From contig CAINEX010000073.1 of the NCBI GenBank assembly GCA_903847935.1, positions 1 through 44,192 of the forward strand: a stretch of 44,192 nt of DNA. The letters run 5' to 3'. The DNA is from an uncultured Spartobacteria bacterium. Lineage in GTDB: Bacteria; Verrucomicrobiota; Verrucomicrobiia; Chthoniobacterales; UBA6821. The position numbers were made by a program, and so were the translations under genes. Positions 1 to 9,381 of the stretch are shown here, piece by piece (positions within the stretch are counted from its first letter, which is position 1; every line of letters starts with the position of its first letter). Under the pieces are notes generated by a model that was not told the origin of the DNA, searched no databases, and saw only the letters and a list, made by a program, of their open reading frames with translations.

Positions 1-46
1 CAAAATATATAATAATATATAGTGCAATTCAAGAATACTTGATTTA

Positions 47-1162
47 ATGAAGTTGTTAATAGTTCATACAGAAACCCATTATTTTGCTGGGGCAGAAACT
101 ATGCTCCTCTATTACTTACAAGGACTGCATGAGGCAAATATTGATTTTGCAGTTGCCTCTGTCGAAAATGGAAGGTTTTGGAATGCCATTCCAGAGGGTG
201 TATGTAAATTTGCTATTCCCGATAATAGCAAATTCTCTATATTTCAACTAATAAAGCAGGTATCGGGAATATTAAAATTACAGTCAGAGTATTGCTATGA
301 CATACTCCATGCATGGGCGGCGCGTGACTGGGAAGTGACTACCTTAGTTGGATTCATTGCAAGAAAAAAAGCTATAGGAACACTGCATGACCATCCAAGT
401 GCATCATTTCATTCTAAAAAAAGACAAATGCTCATGAAGGTCTGCAGCAAGATCGGATTAGAAAAAATTGTCTGTGTATCCAATGCTGTAAAAAAAGCCT
501 GTATAACTTCTAACTATCCGATTAAAAAACTAGAAGTTATCCATAATGGATTGCCAGATCTTACAATAAAGAGATCTCAATACCGAGGAGAAACAACGAT
601 CGGATTTCTTGGAGCTATTTCAGAAAGAAAAGGGCTGCATGTGTTTCTAGAAATAATAGATAAAATGTTTGAAATAAATTCTAGTCTCAAATGGAAAGTC
701 ATAGTCGGGGGTGAGGCGCTTGATGAAAAAGGAAGGGCCTACCTAGCAAATTTAAAATCAGCATTTTCAACTCGTAGTTGGTGGCCTCGAATTCAATGGC
801 TTGGGTGGGTAAAAAAAACAACAGAATTCCTTCAAATTATAGATATATTAGTTGTGCCGTCAACAGAATTTGATCCTTTCCCAACTGTAATTTTAGAGGC
901 CGGACGCGCTGGAGTTTCAGTACTTGCGTCAGATGTTGGAGGGGTTTCTGAAATCATCGATAACGGCAAGAATGGGTGGATATACCCAAAAGAAGACTGG
1001 AGATCAGCAGTTCTGAATCTCGTTAGTATGGTAAAAAATCCCGATTATCTTGAGGTTGCTGGTATAAATAACAAAATAAAATTCTCAAATACCTTTTTAT
1101 TAAAAAAGATGGTTGAAAATTATATTAGTATTTACAGTAATAATACAATCAAATCGCAATGA
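47..1162 (+). CDS. Family 4 glycosyltransferase (GT-B fold)
   Basis: This 371-residue protein has the layout of retaining GT4 glycosyltransferases, which transfer a sugar from a nucleotide donor to a growing surface glycan at the cytoplasmic face of the membrane. The N-terminal Rossmann half begins with a THYFAGAETMLL stretch typical of acceptor-binding domains. The C-terminal half carries GFLGAISERKGLHVF at the start of the donor domain and the E-x7-E type signature in VPSTEFDPFPTVILEAGRAG, followed by SDVGGVSEII and NGKNGWIYP. The stop codon overlaps the next start in ATGA, so the two are translationally coupled. The gene is A+T-rich compared with everything right of 7046. The sugar and linkage cannot be predicted. 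Confidence 0.88.
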   Translation: MKLLIVHTETHYFAGAETMLLYYLQGLHEANIDFAVASVENGRFWNAIPEGVCKFAIPDNSKFSIFQLIKQVSGILKLQSEYCYDILHAWAARDWEVTTLVGFIARKKAIGTLHDHPSASFHSKKRQMLMKVCSKIGLEKIVCVSNAVKKACITSNYPIKKLEVIHNGLPDLTIKRSQYRGETTIGFLGAISERKGLHVFLEIIDKMFEINSSLKWKVIVGGEALDEKGRAYLANLKSAFSTRSWWPRIQWLGWVKKTTEFLQIIDILVVPSTEFDPFPTVILEAGRAGVSVLASDVGGVSEIIDNGKNGWIYPKEDWRSAVLNLVSMVKNPDYLEVAGINNKIKFSNTFLLKKMVENYISIYSNNTIKSQ

Positions 1163-2616
1163 AATATAACATTAAAGCAATAGCAATTGCTGTATTTGGA
1201 ATTTTCATAGGGGTATGGGTAGGTAAAATAGTAGTCAATGGAGAAACCGATTCGCTAGCATATTTATTTATAACCATTATTGGTATGATTGGTCTGATAG
1301 CGCCAGGTTTTGTTGCATCTTTATCGGTTATGACAGTTCATTCCGGACTTACTCTACCGCAACTTCAAGGAAAACTTAATATACATTATGTTGCTATGGC
1401 GGGTTTGATAGGAATATTTATTGTAAATAGTATATTCAAAAAACAAAAAAATACATTTTTAAGTAGTGCGCACTATTGGCTCATTGCATTTGCTTTTGTT
1501 ATTATTATAACGATTATATATCGTGGTTTAGGGTTTAAAATTTTGGGTGCAAATCAATGGGGAGGTATGGTTTATGTGGAATTATTTCTAAATATTATTT
1601 GCGTTTTTATACTTCCACGAGTGGGAATTCATGCGAAACACTGGCGTCAGTTATTAACTATAAGCGCAATCGCTACAATATTTCCAGCAATTGCGATAGT
1701 ATTATCAAGTAATGGGATACAGACTATATTATCGGACTTTATTCAGGGTGACCATGAAACTACTTTACAGGATTACAATTCGTTTACTAGATACATCGTA
1801 TTGTTCCCATTAGGAATAGCAATATACCAATGTCTTTTCTTATATATTTCGTTTAAAAAAGCTTTATCTAAAAATTTGCTTATTTCAGTACTTTTTTTTA
1901 TTATTACGCTAGTATTGATAAGCCTTAGTGGATTCAGGATTGCCCTCATTGAATTAATTCTTTTCACTTGTGTGCTTGCTTATTTATCAAAGCAAATATC
2001 TTTTTTAAATATTATAATAATTACTGTTTTTCTAGCATTAATTTATCCATTAGTAATTATTTTTGCTCCATCCTTGCCACTTACGGGACAGCGAATGGTA
2101 TCTATCATTCCTGGAGTCATTGTGCAGCAAGAAGCCTCACAAGATGCAGACATTACAACTGAGTGGCGAATCGATGTTTGGGAACGTGGTGTAAAATCAT
2201 TGCCTGACTATTACTTGATTGGTAAAGGTTTTGCATTTAAAGAAGCGGATATTATTTCTGCCAATAACATTAGTAATGGAACATATGACGCTACCGATTG
2301 GGCTTTAGTTACAAGTTCTTATCACCAAGGAATCCTTAGTCTACTTATTGTGTTTGGTATCCCCGGGTTAATCACTGGCATGATGATGTATACATTATTT
2401 TTAAAAAGGCATTTATTACTTTTACATGAAAAATGGAATTCTGAGCCTCTGAAGCTATGTCATTTAGTCACAACAAGCATGCTAACAACGGGTTGGATTA
2501 TTTATATTACAATCTATGGCGACGTGCAAACAACACTTATTAGTGCCTTATATCTAATCTCTATCTTGGAATCACTTTGGGTGGCAAATGTTTCACTTAA
2601 TGAAAAAATAAGATAA
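1159..2616 (+). CDS. O-antigen ligase/polymerase-like membrane protein (Wzy/WaaL type)
   Basis: This 485-residue, strongly hydrophobic protein has about a dozen predicted membrane helices. In its C-terminal third it has a large extracytoplasmic loop containing TTEWRIDVWERGVKSLPDYYLIGKGF and SSYHQGILSLLIVFGIPGL. An Arg...Trp...G-x-G loop followed by an H-x-x-x-L segment is the usual pattern of the O-antigen ligase (Wzy_C) family, which polymerises lipid-linked repeat units or transfers glycan to lipid A or another acceptor. It starts inside the stop codon of the upstream glycosyltransferase. Sequence alone does not decide between polymerase and ligase. The location among glycosyltransferases supports a role in capsule, exopolysaccharide or O-antigen assembly. 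Confidence 0.75.
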   Translation: MKYNIKAIAIAVFGIFIGVWVGKIVVNGETDSLAYLFITIIGMIGLIAPGFVASLSVMTVHSGLTLPQLQGKLNIHYVAMAGLIGIFIVNSIFKKQKNTFLSSAHYWLIAFAFVIIITIIYRGLGFKILGANQWGGMVYVELFLNIICVFILPRVGIHAKHWRQLLTISAIATIFPAIAIVLSSNGIQTILSDFIQGDHETTLQDYNSFTRYIVLFPLGIAIYQCLFLYISFKKALSKNLLISVLFFIITLVLISLSGFRIALIELILFTCVLAYLSKQISFLNIIIITVFLALIYPLVIIFAPSLPLTGQRMVSIIPGVIVQQEASQDADITTEWRIDVWERGVKSLPDYYLIGKGFAFKEADIISANNISNGTYDATDWALVTSSYHQGILSLLIVFGIPGLITGMMMYTLFLKRHLLLLHEKWNSEPLKLCHLVTTSMLTTGWIIYITIYGDVQTTLISALYLISILESLWVANVSLNEKIR

Positions 2617-2635
2617 ACCAATAATTACTTTTTAT

Positions 2636-3694
2636 TTGAAACTTGCAATTGATACTAACTGTAGGCGGGTTACTTTGGCTGGCACGACTAGATATTTAAA
2701 TGGTTTGCTTAGAGGATTTAGTAGCATACCTGATTTATCTATATGCGAGATTGAATGGGATAGAGATAACCTGACATATAAACAGCCTGCAAGGGCGCTT
2801 AAAACTTTCTATAGGGAACTTTACTGGGCACGCTTCATTGGACCTCAAAAGATTCGAAATTATGGAGTTGATATTTTTCATAGCCCCGGAGGATTTCTAA
2901 TTATTCCTCCCCGTGGGGTTGCACGCGTCACGACGCTTCTTGATCTTGCAATTCTCAGATATCCAAAGCGTTATCGCTCATGGCAACGATTTACAGGCTC
3001 CATGAAGCTTAAGCAGGGAATTAAGCACTACAATAAATTTATCTCTATAAGTAGTTTCACCGCGGATGAGGCGATGAGGTTATTAGATATTCCCGCCAAA
3101 AATATCGAAGTTATTCATCTTGGATGCGACTTTCAAGAGAGTTCATTAGAGATAATGCCTCAAGCCATTTCTATACCGGAAGAGTTCTTCTTATTCGTTG
3201 GGAGTCTTGAACCAGGAAAAAACCTAGAACTTCTTCGTCAGGTCTATTTGCTATCTGAATTAATGGGGAAACCACTTCCACCTCTCGTTGTGGTTGGAGT
3301 TAGGTGGGAGGGTGTTGCACGTGAAGGAGAATGGCCTAAGAGCTGGATTGCGGCTGGAAGAATTCCGGATGTAAATCTCGTATATCTATATCGAAGAGCC
3401 CTGGCCCTAGTCTTTCCATCAATTTATGAGGGCTTCGGTTTTCCTCCCTTGGAGGCGATGACGCTTGCTTGCCCTGTGATCTGCTCCAGTGTAGCTAGTA
3501 TTCCTGAGGTAACTGGTTCCGCGGCATTATATTGCGAATTGAATCCCGATGCCTATTTGAATGCAATGATTCGCCTTGTGGAAGATGATCAGTTGAGAGA
3601 TGAACTCATCTCGAAAGGCCTTTTACAAGCCTCAAAGTTCTCTTGGGATAAATGTGCAGAAGAGACATACAAAGTCTATAAAAGTTTAGTTTAG
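2636..3694 (+). CDS. Family 4 glycosyltransferase
   Basis: This 352-residue GT4 enzyme starts with TTG; I find no better ATG, and the MKLAIDTNC opening begins the first beta strand of the fold directly. The acceptor domain includes GTTRYLNGLLRGF and FHSPGGFLIIPP. The donor domain has FLFVGSLEPGKNLELL and the diagnostic FPSIYEGFGFPPLEAM, an E-x7-E motif that contacts the nucleotide sugar, then SSVASIPEVTGSAALYC. It resembles mannosyl- and rhamnosyl-type GT4 enzymes of capsule loci, but specificity is an inference. It sits 19 bp after the polymerase gene and 12 bp before the beta-helix gene, consistent with one operon. No clear Shine-Dalgarno precedes the TTG. Confidence 0.88.
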   Translation: MKLAIDTNCRRVTLAGTTRYLNGLLRGFSSIPDLSICEIEWDRDNLTYKQPARALKTFYRELYWARFIGPQKIRNYGVDIFHSPGGFLIIPPRGVARVTTLLDLAILRYPKRYRSWQRFTGSMKLKQGIKHYNKFISISSFTADEAMRLLDIPAKNIEVIHLGCDFQESSLEIMPQAISIPEEFFLFVGSLEPGKNLELLRQVYLLSELMGKPLPPLVVVGVRWEGVAREGEWPKSWIAAGRIPDVNLVYLYRRALALVFPSIYEGFGFPPLEAMTLACPVICSSVASIPEVTGSAALYCELNPDAYLNAMIRLVEDDQLRDELISKGLLQASKFSWDKCAEETYKVYKSLV

Positions 3695-3706
3695 ATCTTA
3701 ATAATA

Positions 3707-5665
3707 TTGAAACCTTTTATATTATATTTTGCTACTATTGCTGCTTGCTTTGCGAATGATATTTATGTAGATAACAGAAATCACAATTCAAGTGATTCAA
3801 ATAATGGTTCCATTAAGCATCCATTGAAGAGCTTAAATGAGGCTGTTCGCCGCATTAAAGCAGGTCAAACTGTCTGGGTCAGTGGATCTACCTACCGCGA
3901 AAGTTTCACGATTCCTATTGGAAAGGAGGGAAATCCAACTATTTTTGCAGCAATGAAGGGTCAGCAACCATTGATAACCGGAATGGATCTAGTCACTGGT
4001 AAGTGGCAATCACATAAGCGCGGAGTCTATTCAATCTTCTGGGAAAATTCAACACAGATAGCTTCCTGCGACAATGAACTTCTAAAGCAAATAGGGATGT
4101 TCAAACATCTTGCTCCCAACGGATGGAAGGAGCCATCCACTCAACTTAAGGGCAATGAATATAATCTAACGCCAGGAACATTCTATTATAATTCGGAAAA
4201 AAGTCAACTATGGGTAATGTTGAGGGATTTATCCTCACCATCCATGCATAAAATGGAGGTTTCCTCTAGATCGTATGGAGTTAAACTTCAAAGTCATACA
4301 AGACTTTTTGGTTTTGAGACAGGCTACTTCCAAACATCTGATAAAGGGGAGGGTAACGGAATCCAAGCATCAGGAGACGATATTATTATTAAAGATTGTA
4401 ATTCGCATCATAATGATTTTAGTGGTATTTACCCTCAAGGCCGTAAAATTGTAATAGAAAAATGCAAATCAGAGTTCAATGGGAATAATGGTTATACTAG
4501 TAGTTTTGGTTTTAATATTACATTAAACAATTGTACATCACGAAGTAATAACACTCGAGGATATGATTTAGGATGGCATGGAGGCGGGCTAAAATTTGTA
4601 CAACAACGGAATCTTGTAATAATAAATCATATTTCAGAGAATGAAGGAATGGGGATTTGGTTGGATGTTAACTGCCTTAATTCAAGCATTATAAACTCAA
4701 AACTTAAAAATTGTGGTATTGGGATCTACTATGAAATAGGGCGGTGGGGAGTTATCATTAATAATACACTGGAAAACTGTAAACGTGGTATCTGGAGTTA
4801 CTCATCAGATATGCTTATTGCAAACAATGAAATGATGGGATGTAAACAGGGGATTATAATAACAGGTGATCACAGATGCTTTGAATATAATTTAGGCTAT
4901 GGGACAGAACCTGGCAAAGACACGCCAACAGTTGGTTCTGTAAGAAATAATGTTGTGATCAATAATCTTATCATCAATGCCTCTGAATGTAATGTTGGAA
5001 TCTGGACTGATTCCCCTTTTTGTGGTGGAAATATATGTGATTGGAATGCGTATGTAAAAACCCCCGATTTCCAAGAGAGGCTTATTAACTCTCAAGCTAA
5101 TGCAAATAAAATAGATGATATTAACAAAAAAACAGCAAAATATTTAGATATAAAAAACGAAGTTCAGGCTGTTAAAGAAAACTTTACATCGACAGTGAGC
5201 TTCTTGAATCGTGGAGAATTTGGTTTTTGGTCATCTTGGGGAACACTTGTCAGCCCAAAATTATGGAACGAACGAGGTTTTGATCTGCATAGTAGATTTA
5301 TTAATTATTCACAAGCAAATGGTTACCAACGAAAAGAGAAGGAAATAGAGAAAATAATTGCAACAAATTTACCCACCGATTTTACCAAAAAACTGATTGA
5401 CAATGAGAAAACACTCAAGTCTACGGGACGTAATTTTTCAATTAAACTTGACCGAGGCAAAGACTGGAATGGTCACCCATGGGTATTGATTGATAAAGTA
5501 AATTCCAATGAAACTGGAGCAATTAAAGTAGATGGAATGTGGTTTAAGGGTGATCAACCATTACCCTTTATTCGAAAAATCACAATTGTGGATGAATGCG
5601 CCCCCATGCCTGTAGGTCCAGTAGAACGCTTCAATGTGGTTACTAATTGCCCCAGTTTTAATTAA
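3707..5665 (+). CDS. Secreted right-handed parallel beta-helix protein
   Basis: This 652-residue protein opens with a signal peptide of about 16 residues (MKPFILYFATIAACFA) and then NDIYVDNRNHNSSDSNNGS, the YVD..G.D.N.G pattern that begins many beta-helix and DUF1565-type polysaccharide-active proteins. Residues from about 190 to 420 are Asn/Gly-rich irregular repeats (IIKDCNSHHNDFSGIYPQG, IVIEKCKSEFNGNNGY, IINSKLKNCGIGIYYE) expected of a right-handed parallel beta helix. These folds usually bind, cleave or epimerise acidic polysaccharides outside the cytoplasm. Activity here is unproven. The start is TTG. Its place inside the glycosyltransferase operon suggests it modifies, trims or retains the glycan made by its neighbours. 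Confidence 0.75.
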   Translation: MKPFILYFATIAACFANDIYVDNRNHNSSDSNNGSIKHPLKSLNEAVRRIKAGQTVWVSGSTYRESFTIPIGKEGNPTIFAAMKGQQPLITGMDLVTGKWQSHKRGVYSIFWENSTQIASCDNELLKQIGMFKHLAPNGWKEPSTQLKGNEYNLTPGTFYYNSEKSQLWVMLRDLSSPSMHKMEVSSRSYGVKLQSHTRLFGFETGYFQTSDKGEGNGIQASGDDIIIKDCNSHHNDFSGIYPQGRKIVIEKCKSEFNGNNGYTSSFGFNITLNNCTSRSNNTRGYDLGWHGGGLKFVQQRNLVIINHISENEGMGIWLDVNCLNSSIINSKLKNCGIGIYYEIGRWGVIINNTLENCKRGIWSYSSDMLIANNEMMGCKQGIIITGDHRCFEYNLGYGTEPGKDTPTVGSVRNNVVINNLIINASECNVGIWTDSPFCGGNICDWNAYVKTPDFQERLINSQANANKIDDINKKTAKYLDIKNEVQAVKENFTSTVSFLNRGEFGFWSSWGTLVSPKLWNERGFDLHSRFINYSQANGYQRKEKEIEKIIATNLPTDFTKKLIDNEKTLKSTGRNFSIKLDRGKDWNGHPWVLIDKVNSNETGAIKVDGMWFKGDQPLPFIRKITIVDECAPMPVGPVERFNVVTNCPSFN

Positions 5666-5692
5666 TAGGGGTAAACTTGTAATGATTATTAA

Positions 5693-6931
5693 ATGAAGGG
5701 GAAATTAATTGTTACTTCACTTGAACCTCGGCCCTACGCCGGCAGTGAGCCCGGTAAAGGATTCAATTGGGCCATGGCTCTTTCAAAGTTTTACGAGGTT
5801 CACGTCTTGGCGCTTCCTCATTCTGTAAAAACCTGTCAGGACTCTGGATTATGTGATGATTGGGTCTTTCATTCAATTAATTATACGATACCCCCATCAC
5901 AAGGAGGTATTGATTTCTATAAGTGGTATTACACATGGTGTCGGTTGGTAATTGAGAAATGTCATGAATTAATAGAGAAAAATACTTATGTTGGGCTTCA
6001 CCATACTGTGCTAGGTTCTTATAGGATACTACCTGCATACGAAAAACTAGGAATTCCCTTTACATTAGGACCACTTGGCGGAAGTGAATCGGTTCCAAGA
6101 AATCTTTTGAAGGATTATGGATTTCCAATCAAAGTTTATGCACAAGAGTATCTAAGATCGTCTTTGAATAAATGCTGCCTTTTGAACCCGTTTGTGCGTA
6201 AGACGATACGGTTGGCAAGCTACGTTCTAGCCACGACCTCTGAGACTGAAGATGATCTTAGATCGGCTGGCGCCTTAAAAACTAAGGCCGTTTTCCCTGA
6301 TGTTGTGGAAGGCTTGGGAGTATCGTTAGAACAAGCGATGGCTGCTCGCAATGTTCAGTGCTCTCAAATTAGCCAAAAGTTAAATTTGATTTTTTCGGGA
6401 AGAGCTCTTTGGTGGAAGGGGGGGCATATTGCTATTAGATTTTTAGAACGCTTACTAATAGCAGGAATCAATGCTCGTTTGGATATTTACAGTGATGGGC
6501 CAGCACTCAATGCCTGGAAAGAATTAGCAAATCAACTAGTAATACCACACGAGCGGTTAAGTTTCCATGGGATGGTGACTCGAGAAGAACTATTAAATGC
6601 TTATAAAGCCAGTCATTTATTTGTCTATCCGACATTACACGACTCATCTAGCAGCTCAATACCTGAGTCTTATATGTCAGGTTTGCCTACAATGACATTC
6701 TATTGTGGTGGTGCAAAAATGGCAGCTGTTCCAGAAGCTGGAATTAACTTTGCACCTCAGAGCGTTAATGAGTTCCTGGAGATTGGGACGGAGACTGTAA
6801 AAAAATGGGTGAAAGATCCTAAATTATGGATCCAATCTTGTAAGGCTGCATTGATTCAATCACAGAATTTTTCACTTCAATCAATTGAAAATGCAATTCA
6901 AACGACCATAGTTCCATCACTATTAAAATAA
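5693..6931 (+). CDS. Family 4 glycosyltransferase
   Basis: This 412-residue GT4-like enzyme has an N-terminal half with SLEPRPYAGSEPGKGFNWA, a glycine-rich opening found in a branch of GT4 enzymes, and GPLGGSESVPRNL in the cleft. The C-terminal half has LIFSGRALWWKGGHIAI (start of the donor-binding domain) and PTLHDSSSSSIPESYMSGLP, the equivalent of the E-x7-E donor site with the first acidic residue replaced by Asp. It begins at ATG, 27 bp after the beta-helix gene, and is the last gene of the A+T-rich block. A 114-bp gap then separates it from wecG. Sugar specificity is unknown. Confidence 0.86.
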   Translation: MKGKLIVTSLEPRPYAGSEPGKGFNWAMALSKFYEVHVLALPHSVKTCQDSGLCDDWVFHSINYTIPPSQGGIDFYKWYYTWCRLVIEKCHELIEKNTYVGLHHTVLGSYRILPAYEKLGIPFTLGPLGGSESVPRNLLKDYGFPIKVYAQEYLRSSLNKCCLLNPFVRKTIRLASYVLATTSETEDDLRSAGALKTKAVFPDVVEGLGVSLEQAMAARNVQCSQISQKLNLIFSGRALWWKGGHIAIRFLERLLIAGINARLDIYSDGPALNAWKELANQLVIPHERLSFHGMVTREELLNAYKASHLFVYPTLHDSSSSSIPESYMSGLPTMTFYCGGAKMAAVPEAGINFAPQSVNEFLEIGTETVKKWVKDPKLWIQSCKAALIQSQNFSLQSIENAIQTTIVPSLLK

Positions 6932-7045
6932 AGAAGAGGTTTCCTCTCCATGCTAATGAGTAAAAGTGCTAAGTAATTGATGAGGTGAGTAACAACATTC
7001 AAAGAACAGTCTCGTTATCTCTCGTAAGCTGAATCTCTTTTTAAG

Positions 7046-7831
7046 ATGTCACTAGTCGAATCCTATTCTGATATTTCTCTTTTTGGTTCACACTTGGCGG
7101 TGACTTCCTATGCAGATCTCTCCACAAGGGTGATCGATTTTGTGGAGACGGGAGTGGAGGTTATGGCCGTCGATTTTGCCAATACGCATGTGGTGACGCT
7201 TCGGCAACATGATCCGGAATTTGCTGCTCTTACCAGCTGTATGGATATCATGGTTCCCGATGGGATGCCACTTGTCTGGGTCATGAACTTGAAAGGTGCA
7301 GGTTTGAAAGATCGCGTTTATGGCCCGACTTTTACTCGTCGCTTTTTGGAATCCTGTTCAGGGGAGTTGACCCACTATTTGGTGGGAGGCTCCGAGGAGT
7401 GTGGGCGCAAGTTTCGAGAGCGTATGCTTGAACTCAATCCTTCATTGCAATTTGTCGGAGGGTATCACGGAATGTGTTCTGCTAGCGGGGTATTGAAAGA
7501 TGACGAGGAGGTGCTTCGAGAGATCCGTGAAAAACGACCGGATATCATTTGGGTGGGGCTGGGGGCTCCAAAACAATACAAATGGATCCATCGTATTAAG
7601 CCGAAGCTGGATCATGGGGTGCTGTTGGCGGTCGGCTTCGCCTTTGATGTGAATGCCGGGATGAAGCAGGACACGCCGCCTTGGATGCAGCGTCTGGGAC
7701 TCGGTTGGTTGCATCGGATGGCTAGCGAACCACGACGCCTGGTAGGACGCTATCTCAAATGGAATACACTCTTTTTATGGTATCTCCTGGAAGAATTACT
7801 GACCAAACAGGAGAGAATTAAAAAATTATGA
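7046..7831 (+). CDS. WecG/TagA/CpsF-family glycosyltransferase (GT26)
   Basis: This 261-residue protein matches the whole length of the WecG/TagA/CpsF family, which transfers N-acetylmannosaminuronic acid, ManNAc or another hexose to an undecaprenyl-linked or glycan acceptor at the inner face of the membrane. Visible family motifs are DFANTHVVTL, IMVPDGMPLVWVM (with the conserved Asp of the active site), WVGLGAPKQYKWIH, VGFAFDVNAGMKQ and the C-terminal membrane-associating WMQRLGLGWLHRM. The gene is richer in G+C than those to its left. Its C-terminal coding segment (7681-7795) is duplicated in degenerate form 420 bp downstream at 8101-8215, within the remnant described next. Confidence 0.9.
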   Translation: MSLVESYSDISLFGSHLAVTSYADLSTRVIDFVETGVEVMAVDFANTHVVTLRQHDPEFAALTSCMDIMVPDGMPLVWVMNLKGAGLKDRVYGPTFTRRFLESCSGELTHYLVGGSEECGRKFRERMLELNPSLQFVGGYHGMCSASGVLKDDEEVLREIREKRPDIIWVGLGAPKQYKWIHRIKPKLDHGVLLAVGFAFDVNAGMKQDTPPWMQRLGLGWLHRMASEPRRLVGRYLKWNTLFLWYLLEELLTKQERIKKL

Positions 7832-7879
7832 ATGATTGTGGAGTGAGCCGCGATCAGTTGAGATCAATGTTAGATAACT

Positions 7880-8220
7880 ATGAAATCTGATGACTTTGCT
7901 GATTTTCCCATCGTTCGATTCACTGTTGTCGCCATGCTTGGGTTGATCATTATGGGTGCGTTTCAGTTTTCGAACGGCAGTCATGGAGTTACTGAAAGTG
8001 GAGTTGTCATGAATCTTCCTGACCAGATAGAAGAATTTTTTTGGAAAGATCAACCTGCATCCGAAGGAGAAAAATTTATTCTTCCTAAGGAAACGCACCT
8101 TTGGATGCAGCGTCTGGGACTCGGTTGGTCGCACCGGATGGTCAGTGAGTCCAAACTGTTAATCGGTCGGTATCTGAAGTGAATACCCTTTTCTTATGGT
8201 ATTTACTCTCAGAAAAAATG
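7880..8220 (+). pseudogene. Chimeric remnant: epsI N-terminus joined to wecG C-terminus
   Basis: An open frame of 100 codons (7880-8182) is a fusion of two neighbours. Codons 1-73 resemble the N-terminus of the EpsI gene at 9382: TESGVVMNLPDQIEEF and ASEGEKFILPKET against TESGVIMQLPTTIDDF and PSEGEKTILPKDT. From 8101 the sequence switches to the C-terminus of WecG: the first 29 nt are identical to 7681-7709, and similarity continues to about 8215. The frame ends where TGG (Trp) of wecG has become TGA at 8180-8182, and similarity runs past it, so this is a dead copy. It suggests that a second wecG-epsI unit existed and was collapsed by recombination. A functional small membrane protein is possible but unlikely. 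Confidence 0.8.
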
Positions 8221-8237
8221 GAGCTTAGGTCCAAACC

Positions 8238-9356
8238 ATGACCCATTCAAATTATAAAAACATTAGAATTAAATTCTCCAAGAGAGTTGTCATCTATGCA
8301 CTCTCATTTGTATCAATCATCATTAAGGCATTACTGAGCTGCAAAAAAAAATCTGATCAGGTTATTGTCATAGAGCCATATGGAATGGGGGATGTAATCT
8401 CCCTACTTCCTCTTATTGAAAACCTTAAAATAGGTAATGTAATAACTTTTTTATATAAAAAAACAATGGCATGATTTATTGCAACTGATGATAATATGGA
8501 ATTGTTAGATTGTGATTTGCCGTGGTCGAGTTACAAATCTGGCAACAAATACAAAATATCGAGCATATACAATGCCATAAAACGACTTTGGAAATTGCGA
8601 GATAAAGTTGCAGGGTCGACTGGCATTGACCCCAGAGGAGATATTAGAAGTATCCTAGTCCTGTACATCCTTGGATGTAGCTCGGTAATTACCCTGAACA
8701 GATATTTGGGAACGAATGCCAAGATTCCCCAATGGGTAGCAAGCACCATAGACTATTCTAATAATAAGAGGCGGTGGGAGATTGCAGCGGAAATGTCTGA
8801 AAAAATAGGATTAAAAGAGCAAAAAACTCCTCCTAGACTTGGAAAGACCAAGGAAATCAGAGCTTTCAAAGATGCTATTTTTATCCCCATAGCGCCTTGG
8901 AGAGGAAAATTATGGGCTTCTGAAAGGTGGGCTGAATTAAAATTCGAATTAGGGAAAATGGGGATTTCATCCAAAGCAGTTTGTGGTCCAAGTCAAGAGA
9001 TGGAATTGAAGAGTTTTCTGCCCGAGTTCGATTTCGTTGTAGCTAAAAATATTCAAGATTGGATTGATATTTTTAATGGTACGGATTTTTTGATTACCTT
9101 GGATAGTGGACCGATGCACTTAGCGGATGCAATGGGAATTCCCTTAGTCGCTTTGTTTGGTCAGGGTCAACTGCCATTGTGGGCACCAAGTGGGATGTGT
9201 TCTATCATTATTCATCATCAAGATGATCCCGACTTTGAACCCTGTCATCAAATCGAAGGAAATGAACCTATAGGAAAATTACTAATGGAGAAAATTTTAG
9301 TTTCTGATGTGCTTGCTTCCATCAGCGATCTCCACAATCGCCTAAGCATAAAATAG
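8238..9356 (+). pseudogene. GT9 (heptosyltransferase-like) gene interrupted by an in-frame TGA
   Basis: Two open segments, 8238-8474 and 8496-9356, are in the same frame and separated only by a TGA at 8472-8474 plus seven sense codons before the next ATG. Read through, they give about 372 residues with the GT9 layout of ADP-heptose:LPS heptosyltransferases. VIVIEPYGMGDVISLLPLIENL is the N-terminal glycine-rich donor-side loop, GIDPRGDIRS follows, and the C-terminal domain has FLITLDSGPMHLADAMGIP (D-S-G-x-M-H-L-A-D) and VALFGQ. A single CGA or TGG to TGA change would explain the break. Other genes here use TGA as a normal stop, so recoding is unlikely. The ATG at 8496 would give only a truncated protein lacking the first loop. 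A sequencing error is also possible. Confidence 0.8.
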
Positions 9357-9381
9357 GCGAAAGGAATTTTAATATATTTCC

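Noticed and set aside
8472-8474. TGA recoding or selenocysteine at the break in the GT9 gene
   Set aside because: TGA is used as an ordinary stop by other genes here, no hairpin of the expected kind was recognised after it, and GT9 enzymes have no selenocysteine at this position.
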